Shown here: in pieces, positions 45,086 to 57,900 of the stretch
How the letters are laid out: every line of letters starts with the position of its first letter
Numbering within the stretch: position 1 is the stretch's first letter
Assembly: GCF_003086295.3 (NCBI RefSeq)
Contig: NC_092053.1
Coordinates: 114,833,905 to 114,897,904, forward strand
DNA: 64,000 nucleotides
Reading direction: 5' to 3'
From: Arachis hypogaea
Taxonomy: Eukaryota > Streptophyta > Magnoliopsida > Fabales > Fabaceae
Notes under the pieces: generated by a model
What the model was told of the DNA's origin: nothing
Seen by the model: only the letters and a program-made list of their open reading frames with translations
Database searches by the model: none
Translations under genes and position numbers: made by a program

Positions 45086-47562
45086 AGTATGCCATGGTCA
45101 TACAAGAAGCTAAGTGTTACTAACTTATCCTTCCTAATTATTAATTTTTATTTAATATAGGAGCCTGTTCCTTGTTAGAGCGATGCCAATTTTACGAGTA
45201 ACTTTTTTTTTTGTTGCGGATGTTCAGGTAAAATAAACAAGCATACATTGAGAGTAATAAAAGCAAGCATAGAGAAATATAGAAATATAGCAGATAATAT
45301 ACATCATGTACACTATAACACAACATGTAGCATTTACACAAGATCAAGTCAGTTTACATCCTCGTCATCCTACGTAGCTAATATCTACACGACACTCCCA
45401 GGGCCTGGCCTATACAAAAAGCCGCTACACTGGCGCCCAGGCTAGCCTAACCACTACATAGCTCCTAGCTCTCGGGTGTACTAACACAAGTGAGAGACTA
45501 ACTAATAGATAATGTCAGACTAGAGTGTCATTAAAAGAATGCCCCTTCCACAGTCAAACTATATCTACACGTGGCCGTTCGGAGAATCGCCGTGAGGCTC
45601 GTCCATCTCCTCATCCTGCTCTATCTCTATCTCGGGATCCTTCTCCTCCTCATCATCCACAGCTACAGTTATACCCTCAGATCCACTAGAAGCACTGCTG
45701 TCACTATGTACAAAATCTTTCGCGAGTACAGGTCCGTTTGCGTAAATAGGAGCTACCCCATCGTCTGGTGGTGCCGGTTCATCAGGCTATGGAAAGTCTG
45801 GGATCGGCTCAAGGGAAAAGTCCCACTCTGGTGGTATCACAGGTACGTAGTCACCAGCTAACTCGGGCTCATCAGGATTAAAAAGCGGACTACACAAAGG
45901 ATGTTGAAAGGGACGGTTTTGTAACATATAACGTCTCATACGAAGCTCCGCACTCAGAATGTAGTAACCATAGTACACTGGAACCTCGTAAATGTATAGA
46001 TCTTCAACTTCATAGAATATCACGCCCGAGTCCATCTGAAGGGGAGGAAGGGAGAGAAGGGGTAAGAACTGGGGAGTTCTTAGTAGGGTCGGGGTTATTA
46101 GTTACGTTCATTTATTTGGGGTCGATTAGTAGACGAATAATAGAATATAGCGAAGCAGTAAACAAAAGATAAAGACAGAAGGAGAAAGTAGAGACAATAG
46201 AAAGCAGAACACAAACAAAAGAATCCAAGAAAATAAAACATAGAAATAGCATACAAGCAGACAAACACAAAGAAATAGATCACACACAGAAAGGAATGCA
46301 ACAGAGAATGATGCGCAGACAAGAATGATGCATGTCTATCCCTAGTACAGGCCATGAGCTCATGTGTCGGTTAGCACCTGCATTCCCGACATTTATCCGG
46401 TCACGAGTTCACGATTTCCCGGATACGATCTTCTGTTCAAATAAATGCACATATAATTATTAGCAGCTCTATTGAGACAGCCTTTGCTTTATACTCGCAG
46501 GAAATATACTCTTGGGAACAGAAAATTGCTGTAGGTATCCAAGTTTCCCTACAGAACCTCTTGGGTTGCTTAAAGCAACAGATAATAAATATTATCTCTT
46601 AGGTTGCATTCAGCAACGAATAAGCAAACAATATCTCTTGGGTTGCCTCAAGCAACAATTAACCTTTCAATAAGCCTTCTGCTCTTAGTCTCTTTACCCT
46701 GCTCTGATTTCTCTGTTTAATCTGTGTATTTAAAGCTTATGTAAATTTCGGTATGAATAGTTAGCATGTCCCAAGTATAGGTTCATTAAGTCTATACTGA
46801 AACAATTTAACTTTTCATATAATACCTAACCCTAGTCGCAACTCAAAGACTAACTATGTTGCCCAAGTTTGTTTGCTAGTCTCTGTCTGTTTTTCTGTCA
46901 TTAAAATCTTACAGACTTTTTCTTCGATTTTTATCTTTTCTTAAACTTTTATCTTTTATTTATCTTTGCCTCACTAATATGTTCTTACCACTCCCTAAGA
47001 GTTTTATGAAGGTAATTATGAGATTCTGTACTTAAAGTTGTCTTTCTAAAGCTTTTACAGAAAACTGCCTTTTTCGCATTATTTTATTATTTTTATTAAA
47101 ATATTATTTTTAATTAAATATTATTATTTAATATTTTATTACTATTTTAATCCACCTCCAAGCCAACCAATCACAACTCACCCTACACCCCTCAAAACCC
47201 CCAAGGCTGGCTCATTTTCACTTTGTGGCCGAAAATAGGTAGAGAGAAAAAGAGAGAAAAGTTCTTTGTTCCAAATCTTCAAAGCTTGATTTCTGCTGAA
47301 CTAAAACTCAAATCAAAATTCCAATCCAACCAAAATGATCCTCTCTTCTTTCTCTACATGATCATATGACTTATCAAGGCTGGAATCAAGGTGAGTTGGC
47401 TGCACCATCTCTCTTTTGATTCGGTTTCAAGGAAACATGCTTAAATATGTGTTTTCTTGATGTGATTTAGGAGGAAAAAGTTCTTAAGGACCACCTGAAA
47501 GTTTGATTGAATTAGGAGCAGCAAGACCAGGTAGGGTGCCACGAAATTAATCTTGATTATTA
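45086..47562 (-). repeat. Gypsy family B LTR, copy 1, with an inverted segment
   Basis: 45086-47142 is collinear with 55006-57175 of the complete LTR. 47143-47562 is the inverse of about 57720-58137. The LTR text between these blocks and its last 590 bp are absent. The copy abuts copy 2 directly at 47565. It is more diverged than copies 2 and 3 and lacks 129 bp present in them within the internal ORF. Confidence 0.82.
45565..46035 (-). pseudogene. LTR-internal ORF, copy 1 (one nonsense codon)
   Basis: A frame of 157 codons from ATG 46035 (MDSGVIFYEVEDLYIYE) to TAG 45565-45567, with one internal TAG at 45787-45789. It matches the ORFs at 48061-48663 and 55483-56082 end to end, except for an in-frame gap of 43 codons after PLFNPD. 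No frameshift separates it from the others in spite of clear divergence. Unknown function. Confidence 0.6.
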
Positions 47563-47564
47563 CT

Positions 47565-50500
47565 TGTAACGACCCAACTCCCAGTATGCCATGGTCATAC
47601 AAGAAACTAAGTGTTACTAACTTATCCTTCCTAATTATTAATTTTTATTTAATATAGGAGCCTGTTCCTTGTTAGAGCGATGCCAATTTTACGAGTAATT
47701 TTTTTTTGTTGCGGATGTTCAGGTAAAATAAACAAGCATACATTGAGAGTAATAGAAAAGCGGCATAAAGAAACATAGAAATACAGCTGATAATATACAT
47801 CATGTACACTTTAACAAAACATGTAGCGTTTACACAAGATCAAGTCAGTTTACATCCTCGTCATCCTACGTAGCTAATATCTACACGACACTCCTAGGGC
47901 TTGGCCCATACAAAAAGCCACTAAACTGGCGCCCAGGCTAGCCTAACCACTATATAGCTCCTAGCTCTCGGGTGTACTAACACAAGTGAGAGACTAACTA
48001 TCAGATAATGTCAGACTAGAGTGTCATCAAAAGAATGCCCCTTCCGCAGTCAAGCTATATCTACACGTGGCCGTTCGGAGAATCGCCGTGAGGCTCGTCC
48101 ATCTCCTCATCCTGCTCTATCTCTATCTCAGGATCCTCCTCCTCCTCATCATCCGCAGCTACAGCTATACCCTCAGATCCACCAGAAACACTGCTGTCAC
48201 TATGTACAAAACCATTCGCGAGCACAGGTCCGTTCGCGTATATAGGAGCTACCCCACCGTCTGGTAGTGCCGGCTCATCAGGCTGTGGAAAGTCAGGGAT
48301 CGGCTCAGGGGGAAAGTCCCACTCTGGTGGTATCACAGGTATGTAGTCACCAGCTAACCTGGGCTCATAAGGAATGATAGGCTCAGGTACCGCCTCATTC
48401 AAAGGTTGAGCTGGTATAGGGTGCCTGGGATTATCAGGAAAAGGATGTCCAGGTGCGTCAGGATGTAACCAGGATAAGGGAAAGTCGTAAGGAGCATCGG
48501 GGTCAAAATGCGGGCTAGACAGAGGATGTTGAAAAGCTCGATTAGGTAACGCATATCGTCTAATACGAGGCTCCAAACCCGTAATAATGAAGTAACTGTG
48601 ATGTACCGGATCCTCGTAAACGTAAGGGTCCTCGAACTCATAGAAGATCACGCCCGTCTCCATCTGAGGGGGGAGGAAGGGAGAGAAGGGGTAAGAACCG
48701 GGGAGTTCTTAGTAGGGTCGGGGTTATTCGTTATGTTCATTTATTTGATTCCGATTAGCAGATAGATATTAGAATACAGTAAAGTAGTGAACAGTAGTTA
48801 AAATAGATAGGAAAATAGAAAACAGAACACAAACAGAAGAACACAAGGAAATAAAGCATAGACATAACACTCAAGCAGACAAACATAAAGAAATAGTTCA
48901 CTCACAAGAAGGAAAGCAACAGAGAATGATGCGCAGACAAAAATGATGCATGTCTAGCCCTAGTACAGGCCATGAGCTCATGTGTTGGTTAGCACCTGTA
49001 TTCCCAACATTTATCCGGTCACGAGTTCACGATTTCCCGGATACGATCTTCCGTTCAAATAAATGCACATATAATTATTAGCAGCTCTATTGAGACAGCC
49101 TCCGCTTTCTACTCGCAGGAAATATACTATTGGGAACGGAAAATTGCTGTAGGTATCCAAGTTTCCCTACAGAAACTCTTGGGTTGCTTAAAGCAACAGA
49201 TAATAAATATTATCTCTTAGGTTGCATTCAGCAACGAATAAGCAAACAATATCTCTTGGGTTGCCTCAAGCAACAATTAACCTTTCAATAAGCCTTCTGC
49301 TCTTAGTCTCTTTACCCTGCTCTGATTTCTCTGTTTAATCTGTGTATTTAAAGCTTATGTAAATTTCGGTATGAATAGTTAGCATGTCCCAAGTATAGGT
49401 TCATTAAGTCTATACTGAAACAATTTAACTTTTCATATAATACCTAACCCTAGTTGCAACTCAAAGACTAACTATGTTGCCCTAGTTTGTTTGCTAGTCT
49501 CTGTCTGTTTTTCTGTCATTAAAATCTTACAGACTTTTTCTTCGATTTTTATCTTTTCTTAAACTTTTATCTTTTATTTATCTTTGCCTCACTAATATGT
49601 TCTTACCACTCCCTAAGTGTTTTATGAAGGTAATTATGAGATTCTGCACTTAAAGTTGTCTTTCTAAAACTTTTACAGAAAACTGCCTTTTTCGCATTAT
49701 TTTATTATTTTTATTAAAATATTATTTTTAATTAAATATTATTATTTAATATTTTATTATTATTTATTATTTTATTAATATATTTTCGAAAATTAACTTT
49801 ACTTTAACCTTTAACCTTTAAAATTCACTTTTTACCACCCATAACTTTTAATATTTCTACTTTTACCACCCTAACTTCCAGAAATTACCATATAACCCCT
49901 TAAACACCAAAAATTTTACTCCCTTGCCCTTTCTAAGATCTAAAAGGTGTTCTTCAATGTTCTTCACCACACTCAAAGTGTTCTTCATGTTCTTCATAAA
50001 TTCTTCAGATTCTTTCTCTGTTTTTACCCGTTTTTCAGTCTTTTCAGCAACCGATTTTTACCATAATTCAAAATAAAATTGCAGCCACTAAAACCCCATA
50101 TTTTCTACATGATTTCAACACCAATTGAACCTCAATTTAAGCTTAGGTTTTCGTTTTTCCAGCTGCCCAAGAACATGAACTTTAAAGCTTGAATTTCATC
50201 AAATTTTATCAAATTTTCACCAGAATTTCTACAAGAATTACTCATACAAACAATCAATTTCAAGCACAGCCAAACCATATCATAATCACACAACTCAAAC
50301 ACAATCAATCAAGATTAAATTCGTCAATCCCTACCTGGTTTTGCTGCTCCTAATTCGGTTAAACTTTCAGGTGGTCCTTAAGCACTTTTTCCTCCTAAAT
50401 CACATCAAGAACAACTTTAAATCCAAAAACTCTCAACTGACCAAATCTCACTCAGTATGTTAGGAAGAGATATCTCACCTTAGACTTGCTGGAATTTCAC

Positions 50501-51358
50501 GTTTCTTGGCCCTCAAGTCAAGTTAAGCATGATTCCTAAGGAAGAACATCAAGAAAACACATGTTTTGCATGGTTTTCCTTGAAAACCGAATTGAAATGG
50601 GAGGGAGACAGCCATCTAACCTTATTTCCATCCTTGATAAGTTACATGGTTATGTAGAGGAAGAAGAGAGGATCATTTTGGTGAAATCGGAGTTTTGATT
50701 TGAGTTTTGGTTCAGAAGAAATCAAGCTTTGAAGATTAAGTGTTCATGAAAGTTTCTCTCTTTTCTCTCTTGTTATTTTCGGCCAAAATGATGAAATGAG
50801 ACAACCTTGGAGGTCTTAGGGGTGTAAGGTGAGTTGTGATTGGTTGGCTTGGAGGTGGATTAAAATAATATTAAAATATCTCTGGTGTACAACTACTAAA
50901 ACTAGGTGTATCGTAACACTTGTAAAAACATCTCTAAAAATTATTTTCTGAGCTACTAGCATAAATGACACTAGTAGCATATTTATTATGAGAATAAAAC
51001 ATATATAATGAGGCCTTAGCATTGCTAAAGTCATCAGAGAGTGCTGGTGCTAAGCTGCACCAGTAAACTGTGAACCCGGTTAAATTGATTTTCTGTTTTT
51101 AACTAAAACAGACCAGGTAATCTTATAATATCATTCAAGCATCTTCTAATACTAATATAATGATAATATTATCCTATTATCTCTCTCCTCTCATGAATTG
51201 AGTCCGGTTTGTCAAACTGAGACTATTTACGAAAATCAGAATCAAAACTGCCAACCGATACAGTTCAAAAACTAGCTTCTTCGTGATCGCGTTATCGAGC
51301 TTGCCTCAGAAAATGTTCTAGCTTAAGGATGACATAATAAAAATGAGTATTGAGATGC
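47565..51358 (-). repeat. Gypsy family B LTR, copy 2 (truncated 3' LTR)
   Basis: Starts (plus strand) TGTAACGACCCAACTCCC and follows copy 3 (54986 onward), with about 140 bp extra in the 50230-50520 region. At about 51358 it breaks straight into integrase sequence, so the last ~90 bp of the LTR (its sense-strand beginning), the purine tract and the end of pol are missing. In sense orientation it lies 3' of the gag-pol at 51360-54792. Confidence 0.82.
48061..48663 (-). CDS. ORF inside the gypsy LTR, copy 2 (200 aa, unknown)
   Basis: An intact 200-codon frame in the sense strand of the LTR: METGVIFYEFEDPYVYED at the N-terminus, a proline-rich middle (HPDAPGHPFPDNPRHPI, VIPPEWDFPPEPIPDFP), then a strongly acidic tail (DDEEEEDPEIEIEQDEEMDE, residues 171-190). 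No signal peptide, transmembrane segment or known domain is visible. It ends about 500 bp before the LTR 3' end, so it would lie upstream of gag in a genomic transcript if transcription starts before it. I do not recognise the family. It may be an accessory retroelement protein or a chance frame; the in-frame agreement of three copies favours the former. Confidence 0.5.
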   Translation of the reverse strand: METGVIFYEFEDPYVYEDPVHHSYFIITGLEPRIRRYALPNRAFQHPLSSPHFDPDAPYDFPLSWLHPDAPGHPFPDNPRHPIPAQPLNEAVPEPIIPYEPRLAGDYIPVIPPEWDFPPEPIPDFPQPDEPALPDGGVAPIYANGPVLANGFVHSDSSVSGGSEGIAVAADDEEEEDPEIEIEQDEEMDEPHGDSPNGHV

Positions 51359-51359
51359 T

Positions 51360-53059
51360 TGTTAAACATTTTGAGACATAGTCAGCTACCTCTCTCTTTA
51401 AGCCCGGCCACCAAAACATTTGTTTTAAATTTTGATACATCTTTGTTACTCCAGGATGCATAGAGAATCTACTTTGATGGGCTTCTGCAAGAATCCTTTG
51501 CCGCAAATCTCCAGAGCTAGGCACACAAATTCTGTTCTTGTATCTCCAGAGACTGCTACGATCTAGTCTTACAGCTTCTAGTTCCTCTACTTTCATCCGT
51601 CTCAGCATCGTCATCATTTCTGAATCCTGTGCTTGTGCTTGCTGAATCCTAATCTTAAAATCTGGTGTTATATGCAATTGGGCCAAACGGACTCCACTTG
51701 ACGTCTCAGTCATAGCCAACTTAAGGTCCTCAAATTCCGCAAGTAGCTCCTCTTCCTTTATCATCATCCAAGAGATACTCAAATTCTTCCTGCTCAAGGC
51801 GTCTGCCACCACGTTTGCTTTTCTTGGGTGATAACTTAACTTAAAATCATAGTCCTTCAGGAACTCCATCGACCTTCGCTGTCGCATATTAAGATCCTTT
51901 CTGGTCAAAGATATACTTTAAACTTTTGTGGTCAGAGAAAACTTCTAGTTGAGCGCCATACAAATAGTGCCTCCAGATCTTCAGAGCAAACACTACTGCA
52001 GCCAACTCCAAGTCATGCGTCGGATAATTTCGTTCATGAGGTCTCAGCTGTCGGGAAGCATAAGCCACCACATTTTTGTCTTGCATCAGCACACATCCAA
52101 GTCTTTTATGAGAAGCGTCACAGTATACTTCAAAAGGTTTCTGTGGGTCGGGTGGTACTAATACAGGTGCAGTTGTTAACTTTTTCTTAAGCATCTTGAA
52201 ACTTCTATCACACTCAGCCGTCCAAACGAATGGAACTTCCTTTCGTGTAAGGCTAGTCAGAGGTAAGGCTATCTGAGAAAACCCTTTAATAAACCTCCGG
52301 TAATATCCAGCTAGTCCGAGAAAACTCCGAACTTCTGTAACGGTCGTAGGTGGTTCCCATTGCACTACTGCTTCAATTTTTGAAGGATCCACTGCAATTC
52401 CTCCCTGTGATATAACATGTCCCAAAAATGCCACCTTCTCTGTCCAGAACTCGCACTTTGATAGTTTAGCATATAACTTCCGAGTCCTTAGTATCTGCAA
52501 TACATTTCTTAGATGCTCTTCATGCTCTCTTTTTGTCTTCGAATAGATGAGAATATCGTCTATGAAAACTACTACGAACTGATCAAGGTACGGACGAAAA
52601 ATACGATTCATGTAATCCATGAAAATCGCAGGAGCATTAGTTAGTCCAAACGACATAACCGTATACTCATAGTGACCATATCGAGTTCTAAATGCAGTCT
52701 TCAGTATATCCGACTCTTTCACTCGAATCTGGTGATAGCCCGATCGCAAATCAATCTTCGAGAACACAGTTGCACCTTTCAACTGGTCCATTAAATCATC
52801 TATCCGTAGAAGTGGATACTTGTTCTTGATGGTGACTTTATTTAACTACCGGTAATCCACGCAAAGTCGCATTCCACCATCCTTCTTCTTTACTAGCAAT
52901 ACTGGAGCTCCCCAAGGTGATACACTGGGACGAATAAATTTCTTTCCAAGTAGCTCATCCAACTGCTTCTTCAACTCTGCAAGTTCCAATGGTGACATCC
53001 AATACGGTGCTATGGAAATCGGTCCGGTTTCAGGTACAAGTTCAATGCTGAATTCTATC
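51360..53059 (-). pseudogene. Gypsy (chromovirus) RT, RNase H and start of integrase
   Basis: [22 protein letters not shown], then TAG at 52846-52848 (for the Gln of VDYRQLN), [22 protein letters not shown], and the catalytic [11 protein letters not shown]. RNase H follows ([30 protein letters not shown]). One inserted T near 51899 shifts the frame, after which [20 protein letters not shown] and the integrase zinc region ([31 protein letters not shown]) are read. The gene stops abruptly at about 51360 in LTR sequence; the integrase core and chromodomain are deleted. Confidence 0.9.
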
Positions 53060-54792
53060 TCTCGCTGAGGAGGAAACTCAGGTATGTCGTCCGGGAAAAC
53101 ATCAGGAAATTTCTTCACCACTCGGATTCGTTCTAGGCTTAGTTCACTATCATTCGAGCTAGCTGCTAACAGAACGTACCCCTCACAATCACTCCCGTCT
53201 AATGTAACTCTTACAGAATTCAGATATACAGTATGAGATAGAAATGGTTTAATATCTAAACTATCAGACGGAATAACAGCAGTTCTTTCATAGCAATCAA
53301 GGAAAACATGATACTTAGATAACCAATCTAACCCTAGAATAACTTCTAAATCACATAGAGGCAAACAGATTAGATCATGTATAAAAGTTCTGTTCCTAAT
53401 AGTGAATGGTACTTGCAGGCACACTAAACTAGTCAAAGCATTTTGGGATGCAGGTGTATGGACAATTAGATCAAAGTTTAACTCAGAGAAATCTAGTCCC
53501 AACTCATGAGCAACAGTTAAAGAAATAAAGGAATGCGATGCACCCGAATCATACAGTACAGTTAGAAATCGATTCTTGACGTAACACTGACCTTGGATCA
53601 GGGCGTCTGATTGCATAGCATCATTAGCAGTCATGGCAAACACTCGACCTTGTTGCTGGGTTCGCGCTGGATTCCGAGTAAACCTCTTCGGGCAATTTTT
53701 AGCCATATGTCCTGGTTCATTACAAATATAACACTTGGATGTCCCAAACAAGCAGGGTCTATTACCATGGTCTTTCCCACACTGCCTACATGCAATATTC
53801 ACCTGTGCCTGTTGGGGTCGTTTCCCATTATCCTGCCTTGGTCTACCTCCGTTTCCACCCGTAGGGTGAGCAGGAACGTTACCAGCTTGTGGATTCCTTC
53901 GCTGTGGCACACCAGGTGTCTTGAAGTTTGTCTTTCGTGGTTGCCAACTGTAACTATTATAGTTTCTTGGTGGAAATTCTTGACGACTTGCCTTAGAGGC
54001 AATTACCTTCTTAGCACATTCTTCCACTAACTTGCACTTATTAACCAGCTCAGCAAATTCTCGTATCTCCAATGGAACTACTGAACTCATCAGATCCTCA
54101 CGAAGGCCCCCTTCGAACTTCAAACACTTCCATTCTTCAAAGTCAGCAGGATTCCCTTGGCAGATCTTGGAGAAACGGCACAAGTCATCAAAATTGCAGG
54201 CATATTCTGCAACAGTTGTGTTACCCTGTTTCAGCTGCATAAGTTCCATCTCCTTAGCATCACGAGCTGCCCTCGGAAAATACTTCTTATAAAATTCATC
54301 CTTAAAAATATTCCAAGGAATATTGCCTTCACCTTGTTGCAACAGTCGCTGTATCCCCTGCCACCAAGGCTCAGCTTCTCCTTCCAGCATATAAGTAGCA
54401 AACTCCACGTGCTGGCCTTCCGGAACATGCTGCGCTCACAGTGATCGTTCGATAGCTCGAAACCAGTTGTCAGCATCAGTCGCCACGAGTGTACCTTTAA
54501 ACTTAGGCGGTTTAACCTTCAGAAAAGTCGCAAGGGTCATAGGTCTTTCGTGATGCCCCAAGTTATTCTCATCATTTCCACTATCTTCCCCATGCTCATT
54601 CTCATTCCCGTTTCTCACTCCAAGACGATCAACAGCCTTAGCCGCTGCTACTGCAGCCTCACGCACTGCCTCAGCCACAGCATTCATGGTAGTCATAAAC
54701 GTCTCCTGCTCCCTCTGGTAGTTAACATTAGGAATTCCTTCCCGTACACCTCGTCTCTGGGAACCCATTGTGGTCCTGTTCACACCAAACAA
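53060..54792 (-). pseudogene. Gypsy gag and protease
   Basis: ATG 54792 (MFGVNRTTMGSQRRG; ATG at 54768 is an alternative) opens gag. The conserved MTLATFLKVKPPKFKG and DADNWFRAIERSL blocks are followed by TGA at 54436-54438, after which the same frame continues ([16 protein letters not shown]). The CCHC knuckle [14 protein letters not shown] lies near 53720, and the protease motif [12 protein letters not shown] near 53545. Apart from the TGA the frame is open through the protease into RT (next stop TAG 52846), so gag-pol was one polyprotein. Confidence 0.9.
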
Positions 54793-54961
54793 TCATTATT
54801 AAGGTGATCAGTCTTAACACTTCAAGTCAAGTGTGAACATTCCCAGAATGAAAACACAGAGGCAATCATGCAACACATATCACATAGATATACTATAAGC
54901 ATGAGACACACAACAGAGTATGCAATGAAGCATAGTCAGTCCACTCCCCAGGCTCTATTGG

Positions 54962-54982
54962 GAACGAACTGCTCTGATACCA
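54962..54982 (-). other. Primer-binding site of gypsy family B
   Basis: In minus-strand sense TGGTATCAGAGCAGTTCG, three bases from the LTR at 54986; exact initiator tRNA-Met type. It sits about 170 nt before gag. Confidence 0.88.
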
Positions 54983-54985
54983 ACT

Positions 54986-57900
54986 TGTAACGACCCAACT
55001 CCCAGTATGCCATGGTCATACAAGAAGCTAAGTGTTACTAACTTATCCTTCCTAATTATTAATTTTTATTTAATATAGGAGCCTGTTCCTTATTAGAGCG
55101 ATGCCAATTTTACGAGTAACTTTTTTTTTGTTGCGGATGTTCAGGTAAAATAAACAAGCATACATTGAGAGTAATAGAAAAGCGGCATAAAGAAACATAG
55201 TAATACAGCTGATAATATACATCATGTACACTATAACAAAACATGTAGCGTTTACACAAGATCAAGTCAGTTTACATCCTCGTCATCCTACGTAGCTAAT
55301 ATCTACACGACACTCCCAGGGCCTGGCCCATACAAAAACCCACTAAACTGGCGCCCAGGCTAGCCTAACCACTATATAGCTCCTAGCTCTCGGGTGTACT
55401 AACACAAGTGAGAGACTAACTAACAGATAATGTCAGACTAGAGTGTCATCAAAAGAATGCCCCTTCCGCAGTCAAGCTATATCTACACGTGGCCGTTCGG
55501 AGAATCACCGTGAGGCTCGTCCATCTCCTCATCCTGCTCTATCTCTATCTCAGGATCCTCCTCCTCCTCATCGTCCACAGCTACAACTATGTCCTCAGAT
55601 CCACCAGAAACACTGCTGTCACTATGTACAAAACCATTGGCGAACACAGGTCCGTTCGCGTATATAGGAGCTACCCCACTGTCTGGTAGTGCCGGCTCAT
55701 CAGGCTGTGGAAAGTCGAGGATCGGCTCAGGGGGAAAATCCCACTCTGGTGGTATCACAGGTACGTAGTCATCAGCTAACTCAGGCTCATCAGGAATGAT
55801 AGGCTCAGGTACCGCCTCATTCAAAGGTTGAGCTGGTATAGGGTGCCCGGGATTATCAGGAAAAGGATGTCCAGGTGCGTCAGGATGTAACCAGGATAAG
55901 GAAAAGTCGTAAGGAGCATCGGGGTCAAAATGCGGGCTAGACAGAGGATGTTGAAAAGCTCGATTAGGTAACGCATATCGTCTAATACGAGGCTCCAAAC
56001 CCGTAATGAAGTAACTGTGATGTACCAGATCCTCGTAGACGTAAGGGTCCTCGAACTCATAGAAGATCACGCCCGTCTCCATCTGAGGGGGGAGGAAGGG
56101 AGAGAAGAGGTAAGAACTGGGGAGTTCTTAGTAGGGTCGGGGTTATTAGTTACGTTCATTTATTTGATTCCGATTAGCAGATAGATATTAGAATACAGTA
56201 AAGTAGTAAACAGTAGTTAAAATAGATAGGAAAATAGAAAACAGAACACAAACAGAAGAACACAAGGAAATAAAGCACATACATAACACTCAAGCAGACA
56301 AACATAAAGAAATAGTTCACTCACAAGAAGGAAAGCAATAGAGAATAATGCGCAGACAAGAATGATGCATGTCTAGCCCTAGTACAGGCCATGAGCTCAT
56401 GTGTCGGTTAGCACCTGCATTCCCGACATTTATCCGGTCACGAGTTCACGATTTCCCGGATACAATCTTCCATTCAAATAAATGCACATATAATTATTAG
56501 CAGCTCTATTAAGACAGCCTCTGCTTTCTACTCGCAGGAAATATACTCTTGGGAACGGAAAATTGCTGTAGGTATCCAAGTTTCCCTACAGAAACTCTTG
56601 GGTTGCTTAAAGCAACAGATAATAAATATTATCTCTTAGGTTGCATTCAGCAACGAATAAGCAAACAATATCTCTTGGGTTGCTTCAAGCAACAATTAAC
56701 CTTTCAATAAGCCTTCTGCTCTTAGTCTCTTTACCCTGCTCTGATTTCTCTGTTTAATCTGTGTATTTAAAGCTTATGTAAATTTCGGTATGAATAGTTA
56801 GCATGTCCCAAGTATAGGTTCATTAAGTCTATACTGAAACAATTTAACTTTTCATATAATACCTAACCCTTATCGCAACTCAAAGACTAACTATGTTGCC
56901 CTAGTTTGTTTGCTAGTCTCTGTCTGTTTTTCTGTCATTAAAATCTTACAGACTTTTTCCTCGATTTTTGTCTTTTCTTAAACTTTTATATTTTATTTAT
57001 CTTTGCCTCACTAATATGTTCTTACCACTCCCTAAGTGTTTTATGATGGTAATTATGAGATTCTGCACTTAAAGTTGACTTTCTAAAGCTTTTACAGAAA
57101 ACTGCCTTTTTCGCATTATTTTATTATTTTTATTAAAATATTATTTTTAATTAAATATTATTATTTAATATTTTATTATTATTTATTATTTTATTAATAT
57201 ATTTTCGAAAATTAACTTTACTTTAACCTTTAACCTTTAAAATTCACTTTTTACCACCCGTAACTTTTAATATTTCTACTTTTACCACCCTAACTTTCAG
57301 AAATTACCAAATAACCCCTCAAACACCAAAATAATTACTTCCTTGCCCTTTTATGAATCAAAAGGTGTTCTTCATTGTTCTTCACCACACTCAAAGTGTT
57401 CTTCATGTTCTTCATAAATTCTTCAGATTCTTTCTCTGTTTTTACCCGTTTTTCAATTTTTTCAGCAACCGATTTTTACTATAATTCATAATAAAATTGC
57501 AGCCACTAAAACCCCATCTTTTCTACATGATTTCAACATAAATTGAACCTCAATTTAAGCTTAGGGTTTCATTTTTCCAGCTGCCCAAGAACATGAACTT
57601 TAAAGCTTGAATTTCATCAAATTTCATCAAAATTTCACCAAATTTTCACCAAAAATCAATCATATATGCAACCAATTTTTAGCACAGAAAAATTATAAAA
57701 CATTCACACATCTCAAAAACAAATAATCAAGATTAATTTCGTGGCACCCTACCTGGTCTTGCTGCTCCTAATTCAATCAAACTTTCAGGTGGTCCTTAAG
57801 CACTTTTTCCTCCTAAATCACATCAAGAAAACACATATTTAAGCATGTTTCCTTGAAACCAAATCAAAAGAGAGATGGTGCAGCCAACTCACCTTGATTC

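Noticed and set aside
53611..54444. Plus-strand frames of 86-139 codons over gag
   Set aside because: Antisense shadows of the gag-protease frame with its zinc knuckle.
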